A DNA stretch of 64,000 nucleotides from Asterella californica (taxonomy: Eukaryota; Streptophyta; Marchantiopsida; Marchantiales; Aytoniaceae): contig JAYKYS010000014.1 of NCBI GenBank assembly GCA_036924285.1, positions 3,658,001 to 3,722,000 on the forward strand, in the 5' to 3' direction. The translations under genes and the position numbers were made by a program. Positions 20,080 through 31,535 of this stretch are shown piece after piece. Each line of letters begins with the position of its first letter. Positions within the stretch are counted from its first letter, which is position 1. The notes below the pieces were generated by a model, which made no database searches, was not told the DNA's origin, and saw only the letters and a list, made by a program, of their open reading frames with translations.

Positions 20080-20900
20080 GAAACTAGATTTTGATAGTGT
20101 TAAGACAGACTGTACGACATTCAAATCCAAGGGGAACTTGATACTATAATCACGGGTGACTTCATGGTTGGGAAGGAAGAGGTGCTAATGTGACGGATGT
20201 CATCAGCATGTAAGGGGAACCGTGATCGGTCAATGGAAATGGCATACTTTTGATTCGTTTGTTGGGGACTACAGCTCATAACCTGAAAACAATCGGACTG
20301 TTACAGGAGAACCTGGTTGGTCGACAACGTTAAACCTGATGGATCAAGGACTCGATTACATTTTGTGTACATGTGCTTTTACGTTACGTAGATCACTTCT
20401 TGGGGTATAAACACAAATTGAGGGTGGTTCAAGGTAACCCTAAGCCTGTGCAGCGAGTCATCAGGAAACGGCGGGTGACGAATTCCAGAACAGAGCAACA
20501 TAGATGCATGGTATGTGAATCACCTGGCAGAAAATGGGGATCTCAAACACCTTTATCTCTAACAGATTCAGCGCTTTGGGCACTGGCATACGACAGTGAA
20601 CATGTTCTTGTCGTGGTGTGAATATAAAGTGCAGGCGGCCGTGGAAATTGCTATAGACCAGAAGCTGATCATTTGAGGGAGGGTTGTCAAATGGTGGTCT
20701 AGGAGGTGAAGAGGCTATCCAACTTCGTAGGGAACTTCCAATGGCCTATGTAGAAGCTGGCAAGGATCTTGTTCGATACGAACAAATGCTTGAACCCGAA
20801 TGATCGAGACCAAAAGCGACAGCTGACATTAGAATTGTACCCCCTGTAAAAACTTACACGTGCCTACGAGTGGGATCTCAGACGACTGTATGCGGGCGGG
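20080..20900 (+). pseudogene. Decayed LINE-type AP-endonuclease remnant (tentative)
   Basis: Translations in shifting frames show motifs in the order of a non-LTR retrotransposon endonuclease: TIITGDFMVG near 20135-20165 (GDFN-like), LDYIL near 20350, and VDHFLGYKHKLRVV near 20390-20430 (SDH-like). A VKWW segment follows near 20690. Several stops and frame changes separate them, so it cannot be functional. The inverted arm carries the same remnant at about 46620-47340, with LDYIL and GDF preserved. No reverse transcriptase core is visible. The family call rests on motif order only. Confidence 0.42.
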
Positions 20901-21424
20901 TCATATCTCGTAGTGTTGAGGAGTCCATCGTATATGTAAGGTAAGCAACTTCATTTTCTACAGCAGAAATTGGCTTGATGATACCCCTCTTAACGTTTGG
21001 TTGTTGATCGTATCTCCAATCTATCATCGATCGTCCTGCCAATATACTGTGTCATGTAGATCACAGTCGTACAGTCTGTCTTAACTTCCCGTGAAGCCAT
21101 GTCACTCTACACTGCCAGCATGTGGAAACGCATAGTCTGATATGAGACATGTTTATTAAAAATGACGAGAAAGGACTGGACAGTATCACAATGACGCGTG
21201 GATGCATAGACAGATTCGTCGTATTCCAGATGTGACGTGATTCAGAGGAGAAAACATTAAATAACAATCACAGATGAATGAGAATCAACGAAATGAGAAT
21301 CAACGAAACGAGCGCGGGAAGTTACGCACGAAGACAGTCCTCGTTACCATTAGAAGACTAGAGAGTCTACCGAGTCTACTGTGAATTAAGGTGTCAAACA
21401 GAGCTATGTCAAACAGAGCTACGT

Positions 21425-23458
21425 TGTCCTGTTGTGAGACCAGTTAATATGTAAATTACTCGTATAAGTACGTTTTGCACACAGTTGTAGAAGTTGTGGT
21501 GTAATGGGATCTAAAACATTGCTCTTATGAGCTTAGAATGCTCTATTATCTGATGGGGGTCTCCATGGGGCAGAAAAGGACAAGGTTGAGTCCTTTAACT
21601 TCCCATTGGTCCACCCAAAAGTGAAAATAACTTGTCATCTACCTAAGTGTGCGCTCTGGGAGGTTCGGGGCACTTTGACGAGGGATTTTGGAGATCAGAG
21701 GGCATCGGCGGAGAGCTCTCGACGGGAGGAGCAATCTGACCACAAATTTCACTCGATTTGGAGGTCCAGGGCATACGTTATGACGATTTGAAGTTCATAG
21801 AGTGATGAGAGTACAAGAGTTTCTCTTCCGATTGTAAGATTAAGGGGTTTGAGTGATTGAACCGTCAGATTGAGACCAGATTTCATGAGCTTGTAGTCTG
21901 TCAGCTGCTGAAGCTCTGACCACAAATTTCACCACCGGATGTTCTGCGGATTGAGCGCAATGGCGGTTTGAAGGCGACGGGGTGCAGAAAGCTGTCAATC
22001 TGAAGCAGCGAGTTTGCAGATTTATGGAGGACGATCAGAACGGTCAAATCGGCTCAAATTTCCTGTGTAGTGAGTTTACCTTCTGAATTGATAGCACAGG
22101 AAGTTGGAGTGGAAGTGGACGGTTCATTTAGTCGAAGAAGCTTCTGTCCTGAATCTGAGATTGGAAGTGCGTGTTAGTTTCTGTGGATTTGTGTTAATTG
22201 TGGGAGGAGATCTAGCCGTCAGATCTTCCTGAAATTTGACCTGCAAGTAGAGATTTTAGTATCCTACCTACGTGGCAAGTTTGAGAGGAGACTGAGCTGT
22301 AGATCTGTACCTATCATGTGTGAAAGTTCGCTGGTTTTTCTGTCGAGTTGTATCGGCAACGATATCTACTCTAGGTCTCGAGTTGTTAGCGACAGCTGGC
22401 TGAAAAGTATCCAGTGCGACATTTGTATTGCTTTGGGGAGTATTCTAGGCGTAGATATGACTTTAGCGACCTACGTTGTATCCACGTCATGTGGTTGTTA
22501 GGTTCGCACTCAACGTGGCAAAGTGCGATCCTTGACCTGTAGAGTCGACTACCTGTCTAGCCTAGTCTCCGGTTTTTGGGACACGTTACGGTGCATGCAT
22601 TAGAACCTTTCACCCAGAAGACCCACACGTGGATGAGTATGACGGCACCAAACATGCGATGTGCATGTGTGCCACCTCATCGATCCGTGAGGCTTGGGTT
22701 GCTTGGTTAGGGAGCTTGCACCTATCCTTGTTTTGTGTTCGAAACTTTTAAGCAAAGGGGAGTGACCTGTGTGAGGGCATTGGACCTGGGGAAAAATCCA
22801 AGAGATTGTTCGTGGAGAGATCGTGGTGATCCTACGAGATTGAATCAGAGTTTTATGGATCGATATACCTTTGTAGTTGGAGTGCACATGTTGTGAGAGA
22901 TGGACGAAGGACTCTACTTACCGCCCAGATTCCTTTTTCGAAACCCTTTCTCGATTAAACTGATGTATATGGAACGAGTTCACTTTCAACAGTTTCTGAT
23001 AGGATCCTTCGGGCATAACTTTACCGCGCAAGTCATGCTCTCGCCTGTCCCTGTGATCTTACCTGTTGTCACTTACGGCCAAGAATGGGATCTCACCGTC
23101 TTTATTCTCATCTAACGAAGGATGGATCTAAATCAGCTCCCTCCTGTAAACTTTAACACCCAGTGCGAGATAAGACACATCTGTCGACCCAAAGCCATGT
23201 ACGAAGCCCTAGTAGTGAGAAACTTCGGAGAGAAATACTACCGAGAGATCATGTCATCACATATCCCGTTTGTCGTGCCCATGATCATCCAACGTTTTCG
23301 TGTAGTTATCTTGACCCTTTACTGAGAGAAAGAAAGTGCTTAGTTTTCGAGGAAGTTAGAGAGAAATCTACGAGATACTTGTCGCTCTGCTGTGTATCGA
23401 TCGCTAACCATAGCCAGAAGGTACGCCCTTGCTCAAAGGAAAGACTCTCGCTACGACA
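21425..23458 (+). repeat. 5' LTR of element A
   Basis: Runs from TGTCCTGTTGTGAG to CTCGCTACGACA. It carries a small inverted repeat TCGCACT...AGTGCGA at 22504-22528. Frames at 22316-22501, 22600-22887, 22900-23115 and 23122-23325 recur in the other LTR and are not genes. Confidence 0.92.
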
Positions 23459-23482
23459 TATTTGGTGCTTCCACTGAGAGCA
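23459..23482 (+). promoter_or_regulatory. Candidate primer-binding site of element A
   Basis: TTTGGTGCTTCCACTGAGAG begins two bases after the 5' LTR end, the position expected for a tRNA primer. I could not assign the tRNA with confidence from memory. Confidence 0.5.
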
Positions 23483-23499
23483 CGCTTTGAGGTGGTTGA

Positions 23500-25845
23500 G
23501 TGAGTTGTTGCCGAGGAGCGTCAAGTATGAATCTTCCCGAAGCAATGGGGACGAGTGGAGGAGGAGCGGACGATCTGCTTCGAGCATTGACGATGTTGTT
23601 GAGACAACAACAAGGAGGCGATGTTGGAGAGCAGAAGTCTACAAGAGCTCTACAAGCGGTGGTGAAGAAGTTGGGGAGGTTCGATGGAAGGAACATCACG
23701 AAGTATGTTTGGGAGTATATTTGTGAGATGGAGGTAAATCGTGTGCTTGAGACAGAGATGATTTCTAGTTTTGAGTTGGCTGTGATACCTGAGATCCGTA
23801 GTCAAGTGACAAAATTGAAGGATGCACGTACGAGTTCTTGGGAGGAGTATGAGCAGAGGTTGAAGAGTGAATTTTTTGATGATGATGCGGATAGAGTAAC
23901 CAAGAGAACATTCTTGGAGTGGATAGAGCAGCGTCCGGGGAATGAGATGACGCCAAATGAGTTGTTGCGTGAGTTTGAGAAACGGTTCTGTCAATTGTCT
24001 CCATCCGAGAGGACAACGCTTGACTTAAGGAAGACAGAACTTTTTCTAGAAGCTGCTGATGAAAATCGAGAGGACAAGCTTTTCTTGATGTTAGCAGACA
24101 AGGGAGAAGAAGGAGGAGTGAGCACGGACTGGAGACAGGTAGAGGAAGCTGTTACTATTCTCACGAAGCAGAAACGTGGAAGAGGTAGAGCTGCAACCTT
24201 GAGGTCTGATGTCTCTTTAGCTCCATTGCCCAAGCCTGCCAATAGCAAGATTGAAGATTCTGCTATCGATGAGTTGGTTAAGGGTCTGAGAGAGTTAAGG
24301 ATAGAGATGGCAGAGCTAAAGCATAGTCGGAGTCCCGGTGATACCAATACATCATCAACTAGCAGAAATTTTGTTAGAAGATGTATCTGGTGTGACAGTA
24401 CTGAACACCAACGACGAGATTGTGAGGAGTTTTCCGAAGCTCTCAGAACCGGAGTCGTGAATTTTAGAGATGGAAAGATTCATCTCGCCCAAACTGGTGC
24501 GCCGTTGAATACCAACTTTGGTAAGGGAGGAATGAAGAGTTTGGTGAGAGGTCAGGTTGGTATAGCTACGGCGATACGCACAATAGAGCCAGAAACATTT
24601 GCGATTGAAGTAGATGTACCGGTTGTAGCAGCTATTAAGAGCGATGTAGTTGAAGTTCCACGAGAAGTAATGTTACGAGGTGCGGAGGCAATTCGCCGCA
24701 TTACTGGATGGGATGATCCTGTAGAGGCAGGGTGTGTCAAGGCTTACTTGGTACAAGAGAAGCATGTAAGCTGGCAAGATGCGATTGTGGAAGAGAAAAG
24801 GAGACGTGATGATGATGTTGCTGATCCGGAGGAGGCTACAAGGAGAGCCAGAGCCACGAAGAGGAGAGGGCAACAAGAGGCATCACCTTCTGATATCCCT
24901 TCGACGTCTCAAGGGGCATCTACATCTGAACCTATGGTTGATGTTCCTATTTATGACACGGAGATGAGAGAGAAAGGCAAAGGAGCTTCTTCAAAGGGCA
25001 AAGGTAAAGCATCGACCTACAGACTACAGTCAGATATCGAGACCACCACCAACTTGAAGGAGATTCTTGAAGAGAGAATTTTGGATGCAAAGATAGAATT
25101 TTCCTTGCGAGAAGCCTTGGGAATAGCCAAACGTGACTTTCATGAGTTGATCATAGATGTGATCAAGAGAAAGAGGCAGATGACTGCAGATACAGTGATG
25201 GTGAAAGCATTGGATACTGACATCACTGGGGAAGAAGATGAAGAGTTAGGTCGCGTATTTGCCCAAAAGCATGTACTACAGGCGTCGAAAGGAAGAGAGG
25301 CAAGAGTTTCAGACTGTGCTGTAGAATATGGCGACGAGAAGCAGCATGAGAGTCACTATTCTCGAGCATATTGGGCTCGTGCAACCACAGAGACAAGGGT
25401 CCGACTGGGTAACTTGTCAGAGGCTATAGTGGCGTTGGTGGATCACGGTTCGGAGATTAATATCATGTCCAAAAATGTTTATGAGAAAGGGAAGTGGCCA
25501 ATCGACACAGGACATGGATGGGTTCTTCGTGCTGCTAACAACCAAAGAGGTGAACTTTTTGGTGCTTGTCCAGCTGTCAAGACTCGGATAGGAGATGTAG
25601 AGATAGAACAAAACTTTTTTGTTCAGAGTATAGCTGCGTATCCTGTGATCCTAAGTCAACCGTACATTACTGCGTCTAGGATGGAGACGAAAGTAATGGA
25701 CGATGGGTCTCATTATGCTCGTATCAGAAGTCAAGATGGTACGAAGGCGGTACAGTTTCTTACTGTACGTACGGGTCATGAAAGGAACAGAGAGAAGCTG
25801 AGAGACAGTCCCTTAAGGACTGACAAAGAGTTTTCGGATTTTTAG
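23500..25845 (+). CDS. Element A Gag-protease polyprotein
   Basis: An open frame of 781 codons. The usable start may be the first ATG at 23506 or 23527 or later, because the first codons show no conservation clue. The capsid-like part (about residues 40-200) has the WEEYEQRLKSEF and NELLREFEKRF segments typical of retrotransposon Gag. A CCHC zinc knuckle CIWCDSTEHQRRDC begins at C295. Residues 430-530 are charged and low in complexity. An aspartic protease active site, LVDHGSEIN, is at D648 (DHGS in place of the commoner DSG/DTG). The frame stops at 25845. It would make the particle protein and the protease of element A. Pol lies one frame back and overlaps by 22 bases, so Pol would need a -1 shift near the T-run GGATTTTTAG at the stop. 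Confidence 0.85.
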   Translation: MSCCRGASSMNLPEAMGTSGGGADDLLRALTMLLRQQQGGDVGEQKSTRALQAVVKKLGRFDGRNITKYVWEYICEMEVNRVLETEMISSFELAVIPEIRSQVTKLKDARTSSWEEYEQRLKSEFFDDDADRVTKRTFLEWIEQRPGNEMTPNELLREFEKRFCQLSPSERTTLDLRKTELFLEAADENREDKLFLMLADKGEEGGVSTDWRQVEEAVTILTKQKRGRGRAATLRSDVSLAPLPKPANSKIEDSAIDELVKGLRELRIEMAELKHSRSPGDTNTSSTSRNFVRRCIWCDSTEHQRRDCEEFSEALRTGVVNFRDGKIHLAQTGAPLNTNFGKGGMKSLVRGQVGIATAIRTIEPETFAIEVDVPVVAAIKSDVVEVPREVMLRGAEAIRRITGWDDPVEAGCVKAYLVQEKHVSWQDAIVEEKRRRDDDVADPEEATRRARATKRRGQQEASPSDIPSTSQGASTSEPMVDVPIYDTEMREKGKGASSKGKGKASTYRLQSDIETTTNLKEILEERILDAKIEFSLREALGIAKRDFHELIIDVIKRKRQMTADTVMVKALDTDITGEEDEELGRVFAQKHVLQASKGREARVSDCAVEYGDEKQHESHYSRAYWARATTETRVRLGNLSEAIVALVDHGSEINIMSKNVYEKGKWPIDTGHGWVLRAANNQRGELFGACPAVKTRIGDVEIEQNFFVQSIAAYPVILSQPYITASRMETKVMDDGSHYARIRSQDGTKAVQFLTVRTGHERNREKLRDSPLRTDKEFSDF

Positions 25846-28800
25846 TTAGCACTCCTGTAGAGCGGGAGTATGGGAGTGTTGATAGGAGAAAGAGCCTTCC
25901 GCTAGTGCCAGAAGATGAAGAAGAGATGTTTAAATGTGGATTTGCTCAGTTTTCTGAAACATGTGTAAATAGATTTCGAGTGGTAGAAGAGATGGATAGT
26001 GTACAAAGACGAAGTGTGAAGAAGCAGGAAGATCTCTTCAAAACTCAAGGAGTTTTGGTAGATCAGGAGTTCATTAACGGGGTGTATGAAGAAGAGGGCT
26101 TTGAAGATACTCTTGAGGAGGTTTTGTCGTTTATAAGCACTGATTCTTTGGTTAATGGATTAGTCGCAATCCGTTCACGTGAGTTACATGAGGAGATTAC
26201 AAGATTCGTCGAGGATGGCTACAAGGTTCAGCTTCAGATGAAAGGAGATCATGAGTTGGAGTTAGAAAGGAGTAGAGCCATGAAACATCAAGAAGCGCAG
26301 GTTCATACAAAATACAAGACTGTGGCGCGAAAAGTGAAGCCGGTGGCTACTCAACTACCTGAAGACTCTAACAAGCAAGTGGAACGAGCATCGACTGAAC
26401 CAGTTCTGCGGGATTCACAGAGAGTAGGGCACAAGTTCACAGAAGAGACACTCAAACGACTGCAGATTGGAGGGGGTGAGTTTCTCACTGAGGAAGAGAG
26501 AAAGCGTTTTCATGAGATGTTGAGAAGGCATGGAAAGGCTTTTGCTTTCAGTGCAGAAGAGATTGGATGTGGAGATACGAGTGTCGTAGCACCCATGGTG
26601 ATCTTCACAGTACCACATGTGCCTTGGGACTTGAAGCTTATACCAGTGCCACGAGCTATGTTGCCAAAGCTTGTGGAATTGTTGAAAGAGAAGATACGCA
26701 TGGGTATTTTAGAGCCATCTATGGGACCTTACTCGAGTCGGTAGTTTACTGTACCTAAGAAGTCAGGGGCTCTTAAGTTCATCCAAGACATGCAACATGC
26801 TAACAAGGTGACTATTCGAAACATGGGAGCAGGACCCATAGTAGATGAAGTTGCAGAAGCTTTTGCTGGTCGTGCTATCTACTCGATTGGAGATTTATAC
26901 TCTGGGTATGATCAGTTCCAGTTGGCAATGGAGAGCAGAGATCTCACCACCATGCGTACTCCGCTTGGGCTTGTAAGGATGTGTACATTACCGCAAGGAG
27001 CGACAAACTCTGTTGCGCATGTGCAAAATGCAATGAATAGGATTTTGAGAGAATTCATTCCGGAGAAGACCATACCTTTCATAGATGATATTCCTATGAA
27101 AGGGTGTGCGGCCGAAGACAAAGATGAAAAGCTGACTGAGGATGGATGTCGAAGGTTTGTGGTTGATCATATTCACGATGTGGAGATGATCTTAACAAGG
27201 CTTGAGGAGGTAAATCTCACTCTTTCAGCAGAGAAGTCGAGCTTTGGAGTACCAGAGATTGTTGTTGTTGGTCATCTTTGTGGAGCTTTTGGTCGACGTC
27301 CAAACCCATTAAAGGTTGATGCCATTGGGAGGATGAAAGATTGTGTCAACACCACAGAGGTCAGGAGATTCTTGGGAGCTTGTTTGTTCTATCGAGTGTG
27401 GATTCCTCATTTTGGTCACATGTCTGAACCGTTGTATGAGTTGCTGAGGAAGCGAAGGAGGTTCACTTGGGGTGAGGAGCAGAGGGTCGCTATGGTGCGA
27501 CTAAAAGAAGCGTTGAAATCACCACCAGTTCTACGACAGTTGAGCTATGATTGTGGTAGACCCATAGTCGTTACTGTTGATACTAGTCCTATCGCTATAG
27601 GTTGGGCAATAGGGCAGGATGATGGTGAGGAAAAGAGGTTTGCAACAAGATTTGGTGCTCGCATACTTTCGGATCGACAAAGGAGATACCCTCAAGTCAA
27701 ACGAGAGCTATGGGGCGTTATAACTGCAATGAAAGCTGAGAAGGAGTATCTCATTGGAGCACATGTACTACTTGAAACTGATTGCTTATCTCTGTTGGGA
27801 ATGATAGCAAACTGCACAACGCCTGATATTGCTATGTTACGTTGGATAGCTTACATTAGGTCGTTGAATCCAGAGTTGAGGCACATAGCAGGAAAGATGA
27901 ACTCGATGACAGACATGTTGTCTAGAGCTAGGTACTCTCAAGAAGAAGATATGGAGGCGGAAGATATGGATGAAGATGATGCAGAGGAGGGGCAAGTTCT
28001 ACAACTATCAAGCGAGGACCGGAGTCGCTTGGATGGTGTTCTTCCTTTCAGGGAAGAACTCTACTGTGGGAGGCTCAAAGAAATCGGACGCTATCTAAGC
28101 ACTCTTCAGAAGTATGAAGAATGGACGGAGAAAGTCTTCAAGGAGATACGACATCAGGCCTATGGCTATCTATTACGAGATGGATATCTGTGGAAGAGGC
28201 CAAAGAGGAGAGATGGAGTACCCTTGAGAGTAGTGGATGATGCAGAGACCAAGAAACAAGTACTCGAACAATTTCATGATACCTTATGGGCAGGTCATCG
28301 AGGTACATGGGCGACCTTTACCAAGATCAAGGAGAGGTATTGGTGGAAAGGATTGTATAGAGATGTAGAGAAGTTTGTTGGGTCATGCATTGAATGTCAA
28401 TTCCAATCCAAGATTCGGTATAGGGATGGATTGAGACCCACATATCCCTTGTCCATTCATTTCCAATGGGTTTTGGATTTGGTTGCCATGCCACCAGGAA
28501 TTTGGGGCATGCGTCATTTAGTTTTGGCTCGGGAAGAGCTATCTAACTTTGTAGAAGGGAGGGCTCTACGCACCAAAGCTACTGAACCTGTCTGTCGATT
28601 CATATTAGAAGATATAGTTTCTAGATATGGAAGCGTGGGGAGAATCCGTGCAGATAGAGGAGAGTTGAATGCAGATGAAGCACGTGAGTTCTTCAACAGA
28701 TATGGAATACGATTGAAGTTGACCACTTCGATTAACCCGGAAGCGAATGGGAAAAGTGAACGAGGGCACCCACCAATCATCCAAGCATTGGTGAAAGCGT

Positions 28801-29456
28801 GCAGGGGGCATCATGGGGACTGGCCTAGACTTCTTCCTTTTGCGTTGTGGGCTGATAGAACTACTCATAGTACTGTCACTGGTTACATGCCCACAGAATT
28901 GATGACCGGTCAAAAACCTATCATGCCAGCAGAAGGAGACGTTCCTACTTGGGTATGTCTACCTTGGGAGGATGGTTCTGATAGGGAAGGACTGTTAGCA
29001 CTACGAATTCAGCAGCTTGAGCGACGTGAGGAGGACCTCGAAGAAGCATTGGTCAAACTCAAGGAGGCGAGGTTGAAGAACAAGGAGCGGTTCGACAAGA
29101 CACATCGACTGCGAAAGAAGCCGATCCGCGAAGGTGACTGGGTCATAGTATATGACAACAGTTTGGATAACCAACACAACACTATCAAGAAGTTTGCACG
29201 ACGTTGGTTTGGTCCTTATGTTGTTGTTGTCGTTCACGACAATGCCACATATGGTTTGCGAGAATTGGATGGTACACTCTTGAAGTTACCCATTGCAGGT
29301 AAAAGGGTCAAGGTCTTCCGAAGACGTGAAGGATTTCTTGATTTCGATGAACTTCTCGAGTCTGATTCTCATCTTTCCAGACCTTATGCGAGGGAAGATG
29401 ATGATGAACCTGACAATTCGGACCACGATGAGGGATACGATGATGACTATGGATAA
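25824..29456 (+). pseudogene. Element A Pol (RT, RNase H, integrase) with one nonsense codon
   Basis: The frame is open from 25824 to 29456 apart from an in-frame TAG at 26742-26744. It falls in the N-terminal RT segment GPYSSR*FTVPKKSG, at a position where related elements usually have Trp. Beyond it, the RT has FIDD at 27078-27089 (Y replaced by F, as often in this lineage), then RNase H (VTVDTSP, KRELWGV, LETDCLS). The integrase follows, with an HHCC zinc finger (HRGTW...CIEC) and the D-D-E triad in LDLVA (28476), RADRGE (28653) and GKSER (28758), spacing 58 and 34. The C-terminal RRWFGPYVV is a GPY/F module. Otherwise the reading frame is clean, so inactivation is recent. No chromodomain is evident. 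Confidence 0.88.
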
Positions 29457-29501
29457 CAAGTTGGCACATACCGGAGGATGTGCAGGTTTGGAGAGGGTGA
29501 A
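29457..29501 (+). other. Polypurine tract region of element A
   Basis: Between the pol stop and the 3' LTR. GTTTGGAGAGGGTGAA immediately precedes TGTCCTG. A related sequence, GTTTGGAGAGGATGAA, precedes the LTR start of the decayed fragment at 52463-53330. Confidence 0.65.
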
Positions 29502-31535
29502 TGTCCTGTTGTGGGACCAGTTAATATGTAAATTACCCGTATAAGTACGTTTTGCACACAGTTGTAGAAGTTGTGGTGTAATGGGATCTAAAACATTGCT
29601 CTTATGAGCTTAGAATGCTCTATTATCTGCTGGGGGTCTCCATGGGGCAGAAAAGGACAAGGTTGAGTCCTTTAACTTCCCATTGGTCCACCCAAAAGTG
29701 AAAATAACTTGTCATCTACCTAAGTGTGCGCTCTGGGAGGTTCGGGGCACTTTGACGAGGGATTTTGGAGATCAGAGGGCATCGGCGGAGAGCTCTCGAC
29801 GGGAGGAGCAATCTGACCACAAATTTCACTCGATTTGGAGGTCCAGGGCATACGTTATGGCGATTTGAAGTTCATAGAGTGATGAGAGTACAAGAGTTTC
29901 TCTTCCGATTGTAAGATTAAGGGGTTTGAGTGATTGAACCGTCAGATTGAGACCAGATTTCATGAGCTTGTAGTATGTCAGCTGCTGAAGCTCTGACCAC
30001 AAATTTCACCACCGGATGTTCTGCGGATTGAGCGCAATGGCGGTTTGAAGGCGACGGGGTGCAGAAAGCTGTCAATCTGAAGCAGCGAGTTTGCAGATTT
30101 ATGGAGGACGATCAGAACGGTCAAATCGGCTCAAATTTCCTGTGTAGTGAGTTTACCTTCTGAATTGATAGCACAGGAAGTTGGAGTGGAAGTGGACGGT
30201 TCATTTAGTCGAAGAAGCTTCTGTCCTGAATCTGAGATTGGAAGTGCGTGTTAGTTTCTGTGGATTTGTGTTAATTGTGGGAGGAGATCTAGCCGTCAGA
30301 TCTTCCTGAAATTTGACCTGCAAGTAGAGATTTTAGTATCCTACCTACGTGGCAAGTTTGAGAGGAGACTGAGCTGTAGATCTGTACCTATCATGTGTGA
30401 AAGTTCGCTGGTTTTTCTGTCGAGTTGTATCGGCAACGATATCTACTCTAGGTCTCGAGTTGTTAGCGACAGCTGGCTGAAAAGTATCCAGTGCGACATT
30501 TGTATTGCTTTGGGGAGTATTCTAGGCGTAGATATGACTTTAGCGACCTACGTTGTATCCACGTCATGTGGTTGTTAGGTTCGCACTCAACGTGACAAAG
30601 TGCGATCCTTGACCTGTAGAGTCGACTACCTGTCTAGCCTAGTCTCCGGTTTTTGGGACACGTTACGGTGCATGCATTAGAACCTTTCACCCAGAAGACC
30701 CACACGTGGATGAGTATGACGGCACCAAACATGCGATGTGCATGTGTGCCACCTCATCGGTCCGTGAGGCTTGGGTTGCTTGGTTAGGGAGCTTGCACCT
30801 ATCCTTGTTTTGTGTTCGAAACTTTTAAGCAAAGGGGAGTGACCTGTGTGGGGGCATTGGACCTGGGGAAAAATCCAAGAGATTGTTCGTGGAGAGATCG
30901 TGGTGATCCTATGAGATTGAATCAGAGTTTTATGGATCGATATACCTTTGTAGTTGGAGTGCACATGTTGTGAGAGATGGACGAAGGACTCTACTTACCG
31001 CCCAGATTCCCTTTTCGAAACCCTTTCTCGATTAAACTGATGTATATGGAACGAGTTCACTTTCAACAGTTTCTGATAGGATTCTTCGGGCATAACTTTA
31101 CCGCGCAAGTCATGCTCTCGCCTGTCCCTGTGATCTTACCTGTTGTCACTTACGGCCAAGAATGGGATCTCACCGTCTTTATTCTCATCTAACGAAGGAT
31201 GGATCTAAATCAGCTCCCTCCTGTAAACTTTAACACCCAGTGCGAGATAAGACACATCTGTCGACCCAAAGCCATGTACGAAGCCCTAGTAGTGAGAAAC
31301 TTCGGAGAGAAATACTACCGAGAGATCATGTCATCACATATCCCGTTTGTCGTGCCCATGATCATCCAACGTTTTCGTGTAGTTATCTTGACCCTTTACT
31401 GAGAGAAAGAAAGTGCTTAGTTTTCGAGGAAGTTAGAGAGAAATCTACGAAATACTTGTCGCTCTGCTGTGTATCGATCGCTAACCACAGCCAGAAGGTA
31501 CGCCCTTGCTCAAAGGAAAGGCTCTCGCTACGACA
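29502..31535 (+). repeat. 3' LTR of element A
   Basis: Same length and ends as the 5' LTR. A candidate polypurine tract, GGTTTGGAGAGGGTGAA, ends at 29501 directly before the LTR. Confidence 0.92.

Larger units (their letters stand above)
21425..31535 (+). mobile_element. Element A: 10.1-kb Ty3/gypsy LTR retrotransposon
   Basis: The two LTRs (21425-23458 and 29502-31535) are each 2034 bp, offset exactly 8077, and bounded by TGTCCTG and CGACA (TG...CA). ACGT flanks both sides (21421-21424, 31536-31539), a 4-bp target duplication; a 5-bp ACGTT reading would need the first LTR base to be target DNA. The inverted arm shows the empty site with one ACGT at 45704-45707. Internal order is gag, protease, reverse transcriptase, RNase H, integrase. 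The LTRs differ at roughly 15 sites by eye, which suggests a fairly young insertion. Coding defects are described under pol. Confidence 0.93.

Noticed and set aside
21606..23325. Several 60-95 codon frames in the element A LTR
   Set aside because: All recur in the other LTR and the antisense LTR; LTRs of this type are not expected to code, and the antisense copy breaks them.
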